A stretch of DNA of 64,000 nt from Macrocystis pyrifera (GCA_031763025.1 JASSKH010000020.1:7938667-8002666); one strand, 5' to 3'; counted from the first letter of the stretch, positions 1-11,560 are shown. Notes: generated from the letters alone by a model not told the origin. Numbers and translations: made by a program.

Positions 1-876
1 GTCGCGAAGGTGCTGGCGTACAATCTGCAAGGCATTTCGTAACAGGTTGGGGACGCACCATGCAGGGAGGCGCTGGGCGTTTCCGTGGTCCGCTCGGTAG
101 CCTATCCCCTAGATGGTATCGTAAGGGCTGGCTTCTGCAAGCAGCCGGTCGCCGGTGTCCAGAAGGTGCCGTCACATGGTTGGATTTTGTGCAAACTTGG
201 CGTAGGAGCCGACGAGCAAAATATTTCCCCGTTCGTTCCCACACGGTAGCATCAAAACTTCGTACCTCGCGTCCGTACTGTTTGTGCGGCTTTGGGTCGG
301 ACACACGCATTATTGTTTGAAGCGCGAGGTGGTCACCGAAGAGGTGACTTTTTCTGTGGCGAAAACCTGTTCCGCGCACAAATAGGAAGTACCGTCTATG
401 GTGAACCTGAAAGAGGTCCATCGCGAAAAGCAAGAGGGAAGTTGCCAGAAAAAATTATCTGTGAGGGTGCAATATTCCTGGGCTGCATCAAACGCGTGGC
501 TGATAGGCGCGGCCTGAGCCGGTGGAGAGCGTGGTTTTACTCCTGCCGTGTAACTGGAGAGGTCGTTTTTCGTAAACTGTGCCCGACGAGCGACTTGTCC
601 CTCCAGGGTCCTAATCTGAGAGCTCGAGGTGGGGGCGCATTTACCTAGGTGGGTCGTTACTGTGGCTCCCGAATGTGTATGGGGAGCGACAGGGGGCTGC
701 TGACCGACCTTCCTTGACGCGGTCAGCGAGTCTTCCGCCGCCTGTGCGGAGGGCGATTCAAGTGGGTCCACTAAAAAAGGTGGTGTCAACACTTTCGAGG
801 GGACGGGTGGGATCTGTTCTCTCAGATTCCCTCGCCGCGCCCCGTCCGGAACCAAGGTGTCGCATCTATGCGCCAA
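1..876 (-). pseudogene. NADAR-domain pseudogene with upstream Pro/Ser-rich linker, partial at window edge
   Basis: Read right to left. A low-complexity Pro/Ser/Ala-rich stretch (about 876-520) leads into a NADAR domain (about 500-1). NADAR domains act on ADP-ribose or nicotinamide ribose derivatives; that is family knowledge. Seen directly: FTIDGTSYLCAEQVFATEK near 410-345, then in another frame DPKPHKQYGREVRSFDATVW, then in a third step KFAQNP, LLDTGDRLLAEASPYDTI, GIGYRAD and a C-terminal ALQIVRQHLRD. These follow the order of conserved NADAR blocks (SxEhxF, DPxxqKxxGR, KFxQNxxL, LAEASPxDxxWG, NLLGxxL). Lesions are clear: TAA after the first block, TGA before RHLL, TAG exactly where the conserved Trp of DxIWGIG should be, and two frame changes. 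It is therefore inactive as written. Its position downstream of a gag-like region on the same strand suggests a mobile-element polyprotein, but a captured host gene is possible. Confidence 0.75.
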
Positions 877-1373
877 GAGTGTATCTGCGTTTGAACCTTG
901 TGGGGGAAATACGTCCCCTACCGTCTCGCTGGCCGCCGACGGTGAGCCAAGGGCCGGGAAAAACCCTCTGCCGTACGCTGATTGGAAGGGGCATCAAAAT
1001 GAGCAAAATCCAGACTTTCTTCGTCAATGGTGCAGAGCGGAGGGTCTCGACCGGTCTTGCTTGCAGACGCAAAGCAGAGCGCCGATAGGGAACTCTAGCG
1101 TCGGGGACTCCTGTACCCACAACTCAAAGCGACCTTCTCATCTGGGGATCAATATCCTGATGTGCTGGAAGTCTGTGGTGGAGTAGTGGGAGACGCAGGC
1201 GAACGACTGTACTAGTGTCGTTTAAGCGAGGGAGGGCAGCGTGGTACGCGCCCCGATCCCGTAGTTTAATCCCTTGGGGGGGGGATAACGTTGTGGGATG
1301 ATGTGTTCCGTCTACGTGATGGGGGGTAGAGTCGTGTGCGCCCTTACCGTGCGGTGAAGTCCCTGTGGGGATG
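877..1373 (-). pseudogene. Degenerate linker between gag-like and NADAR regions
   Basis: Minus-strand reading frames stay partly open here (for example CTIDEESLDFAHFDAPSN around 1045-990), with stops and frame changes typical of decay. Composition is Ser/Pro/Ala-rich and no domain is recognised. It joins the NADAR region on the left to the gag-like region on the right, interrupted by the F1 repeat insertion at 1374-1671. I infer one former polyprotein; no start codon or splice evidence supports an independent gene. Confidence 0.4.
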
Positions 1374-1671
1374 TACTCATTGTCATGCATGGCCGTAGTC
1401 TTATGACCATAGACCCTCGCATCCCTACAATGCCGGGACGGAGCACGTCTGATTCTCACCGACCGGGCAGACATTGCTTGCACCAAGCGCGAAGCGCAAC
1501 GTGAGGTGTTGGGCAAATCGCATGAAGGGTGAGCTGCATGCTACTAAGATCCGCTTTAGAGGTGGATATTCTCGCATATGGATGACAGCATCAATTAATT
1601 GATGTAATTTTTGGTGTGGCCACTCCCTGGGACATCAATGGGTTCACCATGTAACTGCCTCGTGGGTGCCT
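1374..1671 (-). mobile_element. F1 dispersed repeat (SINE-like), copy a
   Basis: Near full-length copy of the F1 family, defined here by comparing at least 13 copies in the window. Read on the minus strand, the order is: GTGGCCAC near the 5' end, the block CATGCGAYTCGYCCAACACC, a hairpin GTCGGTGAAAACCCGAC, TCCCGGCATTGTAGGGATGC, TATGGTCATACGACTACGG, CATGCATGAYAATGAGTAC and then poly-C. This copy interrupts the gag-linker-NADAR reading frame and lacks the long C tail. In all copies the body is non-coding. A SINE nature is inferred from size, copy number and shared 3' end; no B box is convincing. Confidence 0.7.
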
Positions 1672-3345
1672 CTGTCGGGGGTGGGGGGGTGGTGATGCGT
1701 TGAGTGCTCTGCCGTCTACCCTAGGGAGGGGCGCGTCTTGCTTGCCCTTACCCTGCTTCCAAACACGAATAGATTGCGGCAGAACTCGTTCGTTCAAAAA
1801 GGTTCGTGGTTTGCCTCCCAAACGTGCTACAGGCGGAACTGGGAGGTGGGAGGCACCACCCTTGGACGGTGAGCTGGAGCGAAAAAACCCTGGCTGGAGT
1901 GCATTGGGGTTTCCATTGTTCGAGACGCCGTGGCGCACGACAGGGGTCCCACCGGCCGAGGCGGGGGCCGGAGGTGTTCCATTGGTTGGTTGGTACACTG
2001 TGAGGAACTGGGGCGCGGTTCCTGTGTTTCTGGCGTCTTGTCCGAGCTGGAGGGGTGCGGTGTTACCAGTGTTGTGGGGCGAGCCGTGTTGGTAGCCTCC
2101 TTGTTCATTGTTGCGTAAATAGTTTCGGGAAGACGCGTGTGTGTTGCCTCTGTGATTATGGCGATTACGGCTGTTGTCATTGTGTCGTGAGGGAGTTCTA
2201 CGACGGTCAGAGGTATATGACGAGCATGTGTTCTCGGTGCCTAGAGAGACGGTGGGAGCGCATGTGCAGCTGCAAACGACGGTAGGCGTCACCATTATCA
2301 CCGAGTTGGCCTGGATGGGGGATAAGGCAGCCACTAACATTAACAAATGCGTTTACGCAGTGCTTGAGAGAGTGATCGGTGCCGTGGCAAGTAAAAAGCT
2401 TGCGCGCGTCCTTCGGGCGTAACGAGCGGCGTCCATAAATCTGGGGTTGTTGCTCTGAAACGATTCGGATACTTGGAATACTGTTTCCCAGTCGGACGGT
2501 TCAGTCGGCCAGTGGTTGCAGTTATGACTAAACGGGTCAGAATCATAGTGGTCGGCATGGGCGGCGCTCATCCAAACAGGGTTGCGTGAGGAACCCACAG
2601 GTCCCGAGCGGGACAACCGGGCGGCAGATCTAATCTGAGAGCGATTGCCTGCATGAGCTTGCAAGGAAAGGCTCCCAAGCGGGACGAACGGGGGGCGGAT
2701 CTACTCTGAGTGCGATTGCCTGCATGCGGTTGCAAGGAAAGGCCCGCCAAAGGGGACAAGGAAAAATAATTTTCGCCGCATATAGAGGGAGTTTTATCTG
2801 TCGCCATGGTCTTGGAAATACAACCTCACGGCATTAATCGAAACAAACGGAGTGGGCGCGGTGGTCAGAGCACCGGGACAAAGCGTGAGTATGAAGCCAG
2901 GGTACTGGTTCATTACGCTAGACCGAACCAGTTCCAAAACCGTCGAAACATTCGCATCCAAAACGTTCTTGAAACCCGTAACACTAGACACCACCACTCT
3001 GAAACATCGAAAATAGTCAGAAACGGGGGTCCCATTCGCTACTCCAAGAGTATGCAACCGTTGGAACGCGGTAGTTCCGCCGCCGTGGTCAAAGTGGCTG
3101 CAGATGAGGCGAAGGAGCTGGTTGAAGGCCTCCGGTCCGGTGACATGGGTGTTAAGGTTCTTTTTCACCTGTGCGAAAAAATCGTCGAACACGGCGGTGA
3201 GTTCGGAGGAAGAGGGGCGGTCAGCGACGATTGCTTTCACAATCACTTCTTGGAGGGGTCGTTCCCAACCTCGGATCTAAGCGTCGGCCGCGAGGCCCTT
3301 GACACATTGGTCATCGCACATAACTAGATGTCTGCCCGGGATCAT
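1672..3345 (-). pseudogene. Gag-like retroelement remnant with zinc knuckle
   Basis: Minus strand, upstream to downstream. A capsid-like region at 3340-2794 has an open run of about 150 residues from 3246 (…FDDFFAQVKKNL…, YFRCFRVVVSSVTGFKNVL, VRSSVMNQYPGF). Upstream of that it is interrupted by a TAG after CVKGLAADA. A frame change near 2790 leads to a middle part around 2664-2400. Near 2410-2370 comes a knuckle-like CHGTDHSLKHC preceded by a Cys (pattern C…C-H-x4-H-x3-C). Then follows an Asn/Pro/Gly-rich tail (2346-1690) typical of gag C-termini. Frame changes and stops mark it as decayed. Element class cannot be settled because no reverse transcriptase is in frame; it would lie beyond the left edge. 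Confidence 0.55.
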
Positions 3346-3362
3346 CTTATACTCCGAACGAG

Positions 3363-3908
3363 TTATTGCACCGCTCCCGTTCTAGCTATTGCAGAGCTGA
3401 AAGGAAGAGGGACAACACAGTCGACTTTGCGCAAGTCGATAGTGATGAATTGACGTTGTACGGCTCCAATGTAAGCATCATCAACACTGAATGTCCACAA
3501 GGGCGAAAAGACACCCCCTTCTTTGAAGAGCCCCGAAGCAAATGACCAGGGTCGAGTGTTCCGCCCAGCATAGTATACGTACCAACCAGGTATATATTCG
3601 AGAATGTAAGAGGCTGACACGCCCTGTCTACCACTGTAAACGAATACTCGTATCAGGTTTAACTTTCCCTGCCCTGTAACCCTCATCTTAAGCCAGGTAA
3701 ACCCAATCTGTTGTATGATAGGACTACCGCCCCCCTTAGCCTGAGAGTCCGAATACTCTAGGCCGAGTTGATTGAGACCCTGCTGTACGCGTGTGTGACG
3801 TGGACCCTCAGAAAGGAACATTTGGCCAACCTTCGAACGGCTCACCACCAAGTAAGCCCTTTTGCGAGTCGTTGGCTTACAGTGCCGACTTCGTACTGAC
3901 CTCGCCAC
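3363..3908 (-). CDS. Unrecognised open reading frame, 181 codons
   Basis: An unbroken minus-strand frame immediately upstream of the gag-like remnant and overlapping the start of the plus-strand LINE tail. I recognise no domain. The protein is aromatic-rich in its C-terminal half (YIPGWYVYYAGRNTRPW, SPLWTFSVDDAYIG) and basic at its N-terminus. It could be a leader or 5' portion of the gag-bearing element, or a chance open frame. The opposite strand is not open here, which is mildly in favour of real coding. Confidence 0.25.
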   Translation of the reverse strand: MARSVRSRHCKPTTRKRAYLVVSRSKVGQMFLSEGPRHTRVQQGLNQLGLEYSDSQAKGGGSPIIQQIGFTWLKMRVTGQGKLNLIRVFVYSGRQGVSASYILEYIPGWYVYYAGRNTRPWSFASGLFKEGGVFSPLWTFSVDDAYIGAVQRQFITIDLRKVDCVVPLPFSSAIARTGAVQ

Positions 3909-3930
3909 CCTCTTATCCCGAAGGCTCTCA

Positions 3931-4354
3931 AGATGACACGTTGCGAGAGCATCGAAATGACCATCTTAAACGGCAGTTCTTATTTGCGGGGGCGGTGGCA
4001 CGGCAAAGCAAGGAGCGATTACCCAATCGGGTAACGTTCGGGACGATGGCTGGTGGGGAGAACTCGAGACCTGGCGGACAGTTCAATACTTGGTATAGAT
4101 GCATAGTCGAATACCTTAGGGAGTTCCGAGCCACCGAAGGGTCAACGGAACTTGTCCCCTTAGTGTTTGGAGCTGAGACCGCACTGTGGTTCACTGTTGC
4201 AAAAAGAACGGGGGAGTGGTACCGGGGGGTCCTCGAAGCAGCCGAACGGTTCATGGTGAGGTGGCACGAAGATGAGGTACAGCTGAGTAGCCAGAGCCGC
4301 GCATCCGTCGTGAGTGGTGTCCAAAGGAATGGGGGTCGGGGGGGTAACAGATAG
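3931..4354 (+). pseudogene. LINE-type retrotransposon, C-terminal tail of the polyprotein (5'-truncated)
   Basis: The plus-strand frame 3791-4354 becomes recognisable from about 3930. RNDHLKRQFLFAGAVARQ, then ERLPNRVTFGTMAGGEN, GGQFNTWYRCIVEYLREF and a tail of about 70 residues ending at a stop in 4352-4354. The series R-x-LxWxGHVxRMxxxRLPxxxxxGxxxxGGxxxxWxxCxxxDLxxF is the conserved segment after the reverse transcriptase and thumb region of many non-LTR elements. No reverse transcriptase catalytic block precedes it, so the copy is 5'-truncated, as is usual for LINE insertions. It lies convergent with, and beside, the minus-strand gag remnant. Confidence 0.6.
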
Positions 4355-6737
4355 AGTGGAAAGAAACCCGACCAAGGGAATGCGGGGAGGGAGGGGGATA
4401 GAAGGAGTAGAAGGGAAACCGCGGTGGACGAAAGTAGGAAGGAGATGGCAGACGAAGAAGCAAGGCACCAGGCCGGCTAATAGGAAATAGAGCATGCTTA
4501 TGCTACTCGTGCAGCCAACTGGAGCAGCCGGTTCGAACGTCGCCTTCCTTTCTCTTCTCTCTTCTTTTTGCGCTTGATCCTCTGCGAGGTTTAATATATT
4601 TCTTTCTCCTCCTTCCTTCTATTGATCAGCCTTAAGAAAGGAGTCGTGTGGCGTGGGTAGATGACGAGCCTGTGTTGCTTGTTTCGTATTGTCTGACGCC
4701 GGGGTCGGGGCATGGTTAACGAACGCAAAGCGGAGACGGCAGACAACGTGGCAAGGTCCCAAGCGGACTAGTAGGGAGAACCTGGCTCTCTATGCTACCC
4801 ATACCACAAACTGCTTCAGCTACCTGGGGGGTGCTTTGTGCTTCGGTTTGCCTATTATTTTCCCTTGGTTCTTAGTCTCACTCTGTTCATTAGTAGGGTT
4901 GTGTTTTTTCTGTTGCACATTTTTTCAAGTGTCTGCCACATCCGCTGCGGGGATGCACGACAGTTTCATCTTTCTTTTCTTTTTCCTCTTTTTTTTCCTT
5001 TTTCCTCTTTCGACTCGTTTTCTTTTTTTTTGTTCTTGTTTTTGGTTGAGTCCTTTCGTTTTCTGTCTTTCATAGAGTATGTATGTCGTGTCTGTCGTAC
5101 CCATTATGATGGCATGGCATTGCATTGTCTACTGTGCATACTGCGTACGTGACAATGTAGTATCTCTGTGGCGTAGTTTTGTGACCACAGAACTTCTATC
5201 TCTCTGGGTTGGAAGAATCGCTACGGACACTGGGTATGCTGGATGTCGACGAGTTGAAAGAACGGTTTAATGTGAAGAACACACACAATCTACCAGTGCT
5301 GAAAGCCTTAGTGTGAACCATATGCTGGAAGCAACAACAATAACAACAACAACAACAACAAGTGGTGCTGTAGTAGGCGTTAGAACCGACCCTCGCAGCC
5401 GACAGAGTATGTAGCGCTCACTACTGACAGTTGGATAATAACGGTCGGCACACACTCACTGCTATGAACGAAGACAAAACAACCGATCTTTGGGTACGAC
5501 CGATGGGTTTTTCTGTCCAGATATCTTGGTATAAAAGGATCGTAATTATCCCCAAGTATTGACACAGTATATCAATACGGCTGACCTATAGCACACGAAT
5601 ATAGCATACAAATGTCACCATATAGCATCTAGCCTATGTGCGTAATATGTCCCGCGAGAAAGTCAGAAAACAAACACACGTTTGCTTTCTTGGAGTAGCT
5701 ATTTCCGCTGATACTCTCGGCGGGGTCTGGCTGCCCGCCCGGCGGGGGCTGTGCTTGCCCGCGACCAATAAGGCGGGACGAACAAGATCGGACTTAGAGC
5801 CTCTGGTGCAGCCGATGTCGTTGCGGGTAGATAGATTTTTCTGACATGTTGTCTGGTTCAGGCTCAATCGTCGTGCGTATACGCGTGCGGTTTGAATAGT
5901 ATTCGGACGTGTTTTAACTTCATTCGGTCAGTTTAGCTATATCGGAATAGAATGTGATTAGTCGTGGTCCTTCGTTCCATTTAAAGCTGATTATAAGGGT
6001 TTGGGTCCGATTTGAACCGGCCCTGAACAGGCCGAAAGTAAAATTAACTAAATGGACGTTGCAGCAGGACCGCGCTGGTCGACTCTGGGACAGGGGTGCC
6101 GTCACAGGGGTGGCGAGTTTTCTTGACGGTAGTTTCACACGTCGTTATAGTGCAAGGCATGTCTCAGAGCTGGCAGTGCTAGCCATCCAAACAGCACCCT
6201 CGGAACTCATCTAGAAACTATAGTATCACCGTCGCGACCCGACGGGGACTCCTACCTAGAGTCCGTATGAACATCAATTCGGCACTTTTCCTGGACTAGA
6301 GAGGGGGGCAATGTGAACGACAGGATCGCACGTATCTATCGTAGATCTCGGAACACGTAAACGCGAAGACGAACATAAACGCCAGATTTCCCCAGTCAAG
6401 ATCTCAGGTGGCAAGCGGTTTCCTGGCATGTAGAGGGTTGACCGGTTCTCGGCTTAACTGGGTGTTCTTCCGCCCCGGCCCGATTGGTGTTGTTCTCTGA
6501 AAGACCCACGGTGCCAGAACCGTCCGTAGGCCTCTCCTTGCTCAATCCTCGAGAGTAAATCTTCTCGGCTGTTCCGACCGTAACGACGGTGACAAGGGAC
6601 CAACGCTCCAGGATACATCACTTCGGAATCTCAGCGACCCCGTCAACTCGAGGACAAGGCTAAGACTAGCACGTTTATTCCTCTTCTTTTCCTCATCCCG
6701 TTTATTCTCTTTGCCCTTAATTTATCTTTCCCTCCTA
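4355..6737. other. Non-coding stretch, no gene recognised
   Basis: Begins with the likely 3' untranslated part of the LINE remnant (purine-rich on plus to about 4500). Pyrimidine-rich runs follow at 4550-4620 and 4965-5060, and a short (CAA)n at 5336-5361. Open frames here are short and of skewed composition (Phe/Ser-rich), as expected from T-rich DNA. From 5560 to 6737 I see no repeat family or coding signal. Confidence 0.6.
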
Positions 6738-6842
6738 ATACGGGGGACCATAGTAAATATCATTAAATATTTGGGTAAAAATAGGTAAATATATTGGTTT
6801 TTATGTGTACCAAAGGTCCTATTTACTATGGTTTTCCGTAAT
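6738..6842. mobile_element. MITE-A copy 1
   Basis: Diverged copy: the left arm CGGGGGACCATAGTAAATA is intact, and the right arm ends in TTTTCCGTAA instead of CCCCCGTAA. The family is described at 48063-48182. Confidence 0.75.
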
Positions 6843-7014
6843 GGTCGTAACTCAGATCCGGGTCCCGCAGCAGCCTCTCGTCTCCCCTCCCCACTTTGGT
6901 TCGTGCTTTATCTGCTTATCCCGATAACTCTTCCGCCCTTTCTTCCTTCGTCGGCTCGAGTCGAAATGCGCGCACCCACTAAACGCGCTCTGAGCCGTTG
7001 ACTCTTTCTTAGTA

Positions 7015-7112
7015 TTGCTAAAACACAATCACACCACGGTAGGATTTGGACTCACGACCTTAAAACGTGAAGTCTGTTCTGAGTCAAACATTGCCAGGTA
7101 ATCTATTCCAAC
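7015..7112 (-). other. tRNA-like sequence (pseudogene or SINE head)
   Basis: On the minus strand AGTCCAAATCC resembles a pol III B box (9 of 11 positions of GGTTCRAATCC), about 55 nt after a weak A-box-like TTACCTGGCAATG. No cloverleaf with paired acceptor and anticodon stems could be drawn. At best this is a tRNA-derived relic. Confidence 0.25.
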
Positions 7113-7518
7113 CGTTCCGGTCTAGGCGGAATGGCGCTCTTTAGTTGCCACAAGTACCGCAGAAATTCTTGAAACACTTGGAAATTGAACGTTCATACAT
7201 ATTGGTCCATGCACCGGCGTGCCTAGTTCTTCTGGCCCGTTAAACGTACGGACAGCGCAACACACAACTGACCGTCGGGCTGATGCATTAGTTCCGTGTC
7301 TTGCTGCTACTGAAGTCTGGTCGTCCGCCGCTGAGGACACATCACCCGCCATCAAGAAGGCTGGAACGGCCGAATCACTGTTACTGGTGGGTAGATGATG
7401 TTTGCTGTAAGTACGCATATACGAGGTAGCTCTCGATCGTATTGTTTGGAAAACCTTCGTGCGATCGTGGTGTACCGTGAAGAGCATTGACAGGGATGCG
7501 TTCGCTGTTGACTCTTTT

Positions 7519-7592
7519 AGAACCGCATTTCCTTTTGGGGGACAAACCAGTCTAATTCTAAGTAGTGTGTCCCTAAACCGGGACTACAGTCA
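7519..7592. mobile_element. MITE-C copy 1
   Basis: Short palindrome: a TTTTGGGGGACAAACCA-type left arm pairs with GTGTGTCCCTAAACCGGGAC on the right. Diverged copy of the family described at 42641-42715. Confidence 0.55.
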
Positions 7593-7594
7593 AT

Positions 7595-7835
7595 ACTATT
7601 AATAGAAGGGTTAGGCGCTCGTTTTCCCGACAACGGTAAGTGTGCCTAGAGTCGAACGTCATATTTTCGGAAAGGCTCTCGACGCGATATTTCCGAAAAC
7701 ACCTTGCTCGGTACAGCCAACGTTCCTTCCCGTTCTGGACTAGTCGAGCGCCGAAAAGTAATCGTACCCACCACTGTACCAACTCAACGCTGGTTTGCGG
7801 TGTGCCTGCCGCAAAACTATCAATAGCGTTTCCCA
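7595..7835. repeat. Dispersed repeat X, copy 1
   Basis: Shares an ordered series of blocks with 58040-58290: GACAACGGTAAG, TTTTCGGAAAGGCTCTC, ATATTTCCGAAAACACC, GAGCGCCGAAAAG and a later GCGGGTTT-like block. The central TTTTCGGAA…TTCCGAAAA pair is inverted and could form a hairpin. No shared reading frame survives in both copies, so function is unknown. Confidence 0.5.
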
Positions 7836-10800
7836 ATTATGTACCAGTACCTGATAGATCACCGTATCCACAACAGCAGCAGTTCACAAGTGCGACACAA
7901 AACATATGCCACCCTCACAACATGACGAGTACGAGAGTATCTTTTTCGTCTCTGGTTGAAAAAATGATCAAGTATATGACTACAGACTCCCCCAGCAACT
8001 TGTGTAGTATGCTCCTGGCTGCTGCTACCGCTATTGCTGAGGTATTGCCGTACAGGTGGCGCACATCCTCATTTCTCTTGCGTCGCCCCCATTCGGGCTG
8101 CTCGCTGTCGTCAAATATTTTCTACGTGAACCGTGGGTATGCACACACGCATCATCTGAGTACCGACTCGATTCGGGTTTCCTTTTCTGTCAGCCCTGAA
8201 GGGGGATGCATGGTGTAGCACAGCTGCTGTACGTAGATACCTGTTACACGAATATTCCACTACGAGATGAAACGTTTCACACGTCGAACAGGTCATCGAT
8301 CGATTCTTACGTTTTATGATCTGGATATGTTCTGGGCATACATATTTCTGATCTGTATGATCTACCCCGTGTTTCTGGGTGGGCAGTTTAGTATCAAGAT
8401 GATCTAGATTGTGATTTGTCCGAGGTGTGAACCGTTTGTATATTGGGCACGGGTATGGGAGGGTGCGAATGGGTGACCTGCACAACAGTACTACTAAAGA
8501 CCAGTACCACTATACTCGTACCTGTGATACGATTAGCCAAACGCGTTGAATCGGGGTGACTTGCTGCTGTACCACCACGAAGCAACGTTGAAACGCGTTG
8601 GTGTCTGTGGAGGTTGTTTGCTTTCCGCCTGCCGTTCGCTGTTGTTGTTGCTGCTGCTGCTGCTGCTACCCTAGTGTTGATTGGGGCTATTCGTGTCGCT
8701 GTGTAGTGATGTGGTAGTAGTACAGTGGTGAGCATCGTAACGTTGCATCGTGCTGCTCTCGTACTGTAGAGCAGCGCCAACGATATCAGTTGCTCTGCGC
8801 TTCCCGAGTAGTTGTATTTTGCCCTTATAGGACTGCACTCCCGATGCGAAGACACATCACTTAGAATTAGAATCAAAATTAGGCGTATGTACAGGCAGTG
8901 CAGAACAGAGTTATCCCCGTTGGGCTTCAAAGGGGAACATTGCCAGAAATGGAGGCCGATTACAGCACAGGCCGCACCGCTGCCGGATAGTAGGGTATGT
9001 GTCCGAAAAGCAACATGGTGAACGCAGGGAGGTGTAAGACACATGCGCATCGAAATGTTACGTACAGTGCTGCCTGCTCCTTCTTGGCGCTTGAGGATAT
9101 CGCACTTGTCGTCTTAACCCTAACGCAATGTGTTGCACGCAAGTAGCAACAAGCTTTGGTTACTCATCACAGATATGGAACTCCCAGTAGTCAGCCGCTT
9201 TCGCCTCCGTTCGGTTCTGGTGGGGGGTAGAGAGGGTGTAGAGGGCTGGCGAAGCACTGTTGGTGTCCAACAGTGCTCGTACACGGGTCTACTGCTGTAG
9301 GAATTGGACAGGCCGACAAGCAGGGCCTATTGTCATGACAAATTATGTACGCACTACCTCGAGAAATCGCTGACGGGGTGGACGCGCGGAATCGATCGGG
9401 AAGCTGCACATGTGTTGCGTACTGCTGTGCTCGGTGTGTCGCACACCCTGCACGTCTCATGCCGACACTGGGGCGAGGCCGATGATATGTGCTAGTGTCG
9501 AGGCTTGCAGTATTTGTCGCGATGTTGCTGCTGTAGCTGGAGAACGGACTGAGAGCCAAGCGCACGAGGGGTATCCCGGAGTGACGTTCATGCCTGACTG
9601 AATCACAATATATTTTTCCCTACAAGTCATGCTACAAGTACGTACCTGGTATTAAATAGTAGTGTTCCTTCGAAGATGAGACTCCAGTTTACAGCCTGGA
9701 GAATAAGAGCAGAACCATCCAAACGGTATGTACTTTCAAATCATGGTACGGTTGCTGCGGCCCGTACGTTTTGGTGATGGTACGGATGTTGCTGTTTTCG
9801 CGCATTTGAACTAAAGCATTGTCTACTTCTTGTCACTTGTCATCGGACGGTATCACGTTCTGGGGGTAGAGTACGAAGACAAAACAAAATAAAAAACACA
9901 CACACAAAACATTTTGGGCGCCATGTTTGCTGGCGGTCTTTGCCTATCGGCGACCCTAACAAGATACTCTGCGCTGCCCCCATCCGTCTAAGAACGAGTG
10001 CGGAGCGCCAACACCAGCCTCTCGGGAAAACCCCTGTGGTGTAGTACAGGCGTGAACGAGCGCATTTTGAATGAATGCAGGAAAACGCTTGGCGGCGTGA
10101 ACTCCACACCTCGAGCAGATCATGATCTACGGTACATACATCATCCAACTCCTCATCTGCCGCTGCGAAAGGCTGCGCAGGATCTGCCTTTTAGGGCAGA
10201 TCCAACCCAGGAAACACGCGCTAGACCATGTGGATTGTACGGGTCCTGCGCGGCAACACGAACTGCAAGTCATGTCAGATCGGGAATAGATCTGCCTTGA
10301 AAGACCTACATGGTGAAGAGGGAAAAGTTCGTCTGTCGATGATCTATCCGAGGTGCAATGGAATAAAGCTGGCCCGCCGAGGATGCTGTCCAAAACATCG
10401 AGGTCCTTCTTGCGTGAAGCCCGATTTCCAATGGCCGTTCGTGTGCGCTGTTCCAGTTTTGGACGTACTCCGCGCATTGCAGTCCAAAATATCGAAAGGT
10501 CCTTCACGGAAAACTTATCCGAGTTATCGAGAGCTAGTACACCAGCGAAAGTCTAAGCGCCACGAACGTGCTCAAATCTCGGCAGCATTACTACTACCCC
10601 CTCCCCCCCACGCTTCATATAACGGTACCAACGCGAAAAAACAGACCGATGACCCGTTCTTCAGCACGACCAACCTCTAACCCAACCCCCGCCCCATATT
10701 AACTACCCCACAACCCTAAGCCTGTTGATGGTGCCCGGATGAAACAAACGCGCTAGCGCAATTTCAAGAAAGGTGCCCAGCCGTCGCCCAGCAAGCCACG

Positions 10801-10860
10801 GGGGGTGAGCAGGGGTGAGGGGTCTGCCTGTTTGCTGCAGAGCAGTACCGTAGAAAGCCG
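7836..10860. other. Non-coding stretch, no gene recognised
   Basis: Contains a (TTG/CTG)n run at 8641-8668 and two direct copies of a GTCCAAAACATCGAGGTCCTT-like block near 10389-10412 and 10481-10505. Short open frames on both strands have no recognisable motif. One minus-strand CRHETCRVC near 9470-9440 was weighed as a missing zinc-ribbon half and rejected. Confidence 0.55.
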
Positions 10861-10869
10861 AAAATACGG

Positions 10870-11560
10870 CTAAAATTGCAGCAGCAGCACCATCACCATC
10901 AGCACCATCAGCACTATCACAGGAGTACCACCACCACCGTCATCACCAGCCCCACCCCCACCACCACCACCACCAACGCCCCTTTCAACACCATGCCATC
11001 TCCACTGACACCACCACCACAACGACCATGACAACGACAACAAGCAACACCACATGACAACAACGTTACCACCAACACCACCACCAACACCAACACCACG
11101 ATAACCGAACGCCAACGCTGACACCGACGCCAACCGTTATAGTTCCCAAGAGTGTCGACACTCAAGACACTGGACGATGACACGGACCTACCAGAAATAC
11201 AACAGCAAAAGCGGGGGGGGACATAATCACCGTAGAGAAAAATAGAAGCACATAAACAAACCCAACAGAACAACAAAATAAAGAACAAGGAAGCAAGGAA
11301 GAGAAAACAAACAAGCAAATCAACAAACAAAATAAATAAACAAAACGGACGAAAAAACCAACGAACGAACGGACAGACAAAAGACAACGAAACAAAAAGA
11401 GGGACGGAAGATTGGTAGAATAAGAAGTCAGGCCAATATCAGCGAGAAGTCGCGGTGGGCGCACGGAATGAATCAACGAGAGAGAGAAGGGGAAAGAAAT
11501 AGCACACCAATCACATGGGGCAAAAAAAAATTGTCCGACCACCTACAACATGGCACAGAT
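10870..11560. repeat. Low-complexity CAC/CCA and purine-rich tract
   Basis: 10880-11110 is built of ACC/CAC/AAC triplets and 11200-11540 is A/G-rich with CAAA-type runs. Val-, Phe- and Ser-rich open frames seen across it are by-products of composition. Confidence 0.7.

Noticed and set aside
53-320. Plus-strand frame at the left edge as a gene
   Set aside because: It overlaps the clear minus-strand NADAR blocks in antisense.
3791-3930. First 46 codons of the plus frame before the LINE tail as part of the polyprotein
   Set aside because: No alignment to LINE sequence could be recognised there, and the opposite strand is open as well.
9409-9475. Minus-strand CRHETCRVC as the missing second half of the TFIIS-like zinc ribbon
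   Set aside because: Cys spacing from exon 4 is roughly right and the phase fits, but the following conserved aromatic is absent and the acceptor is weak. Too likely a coincidence.
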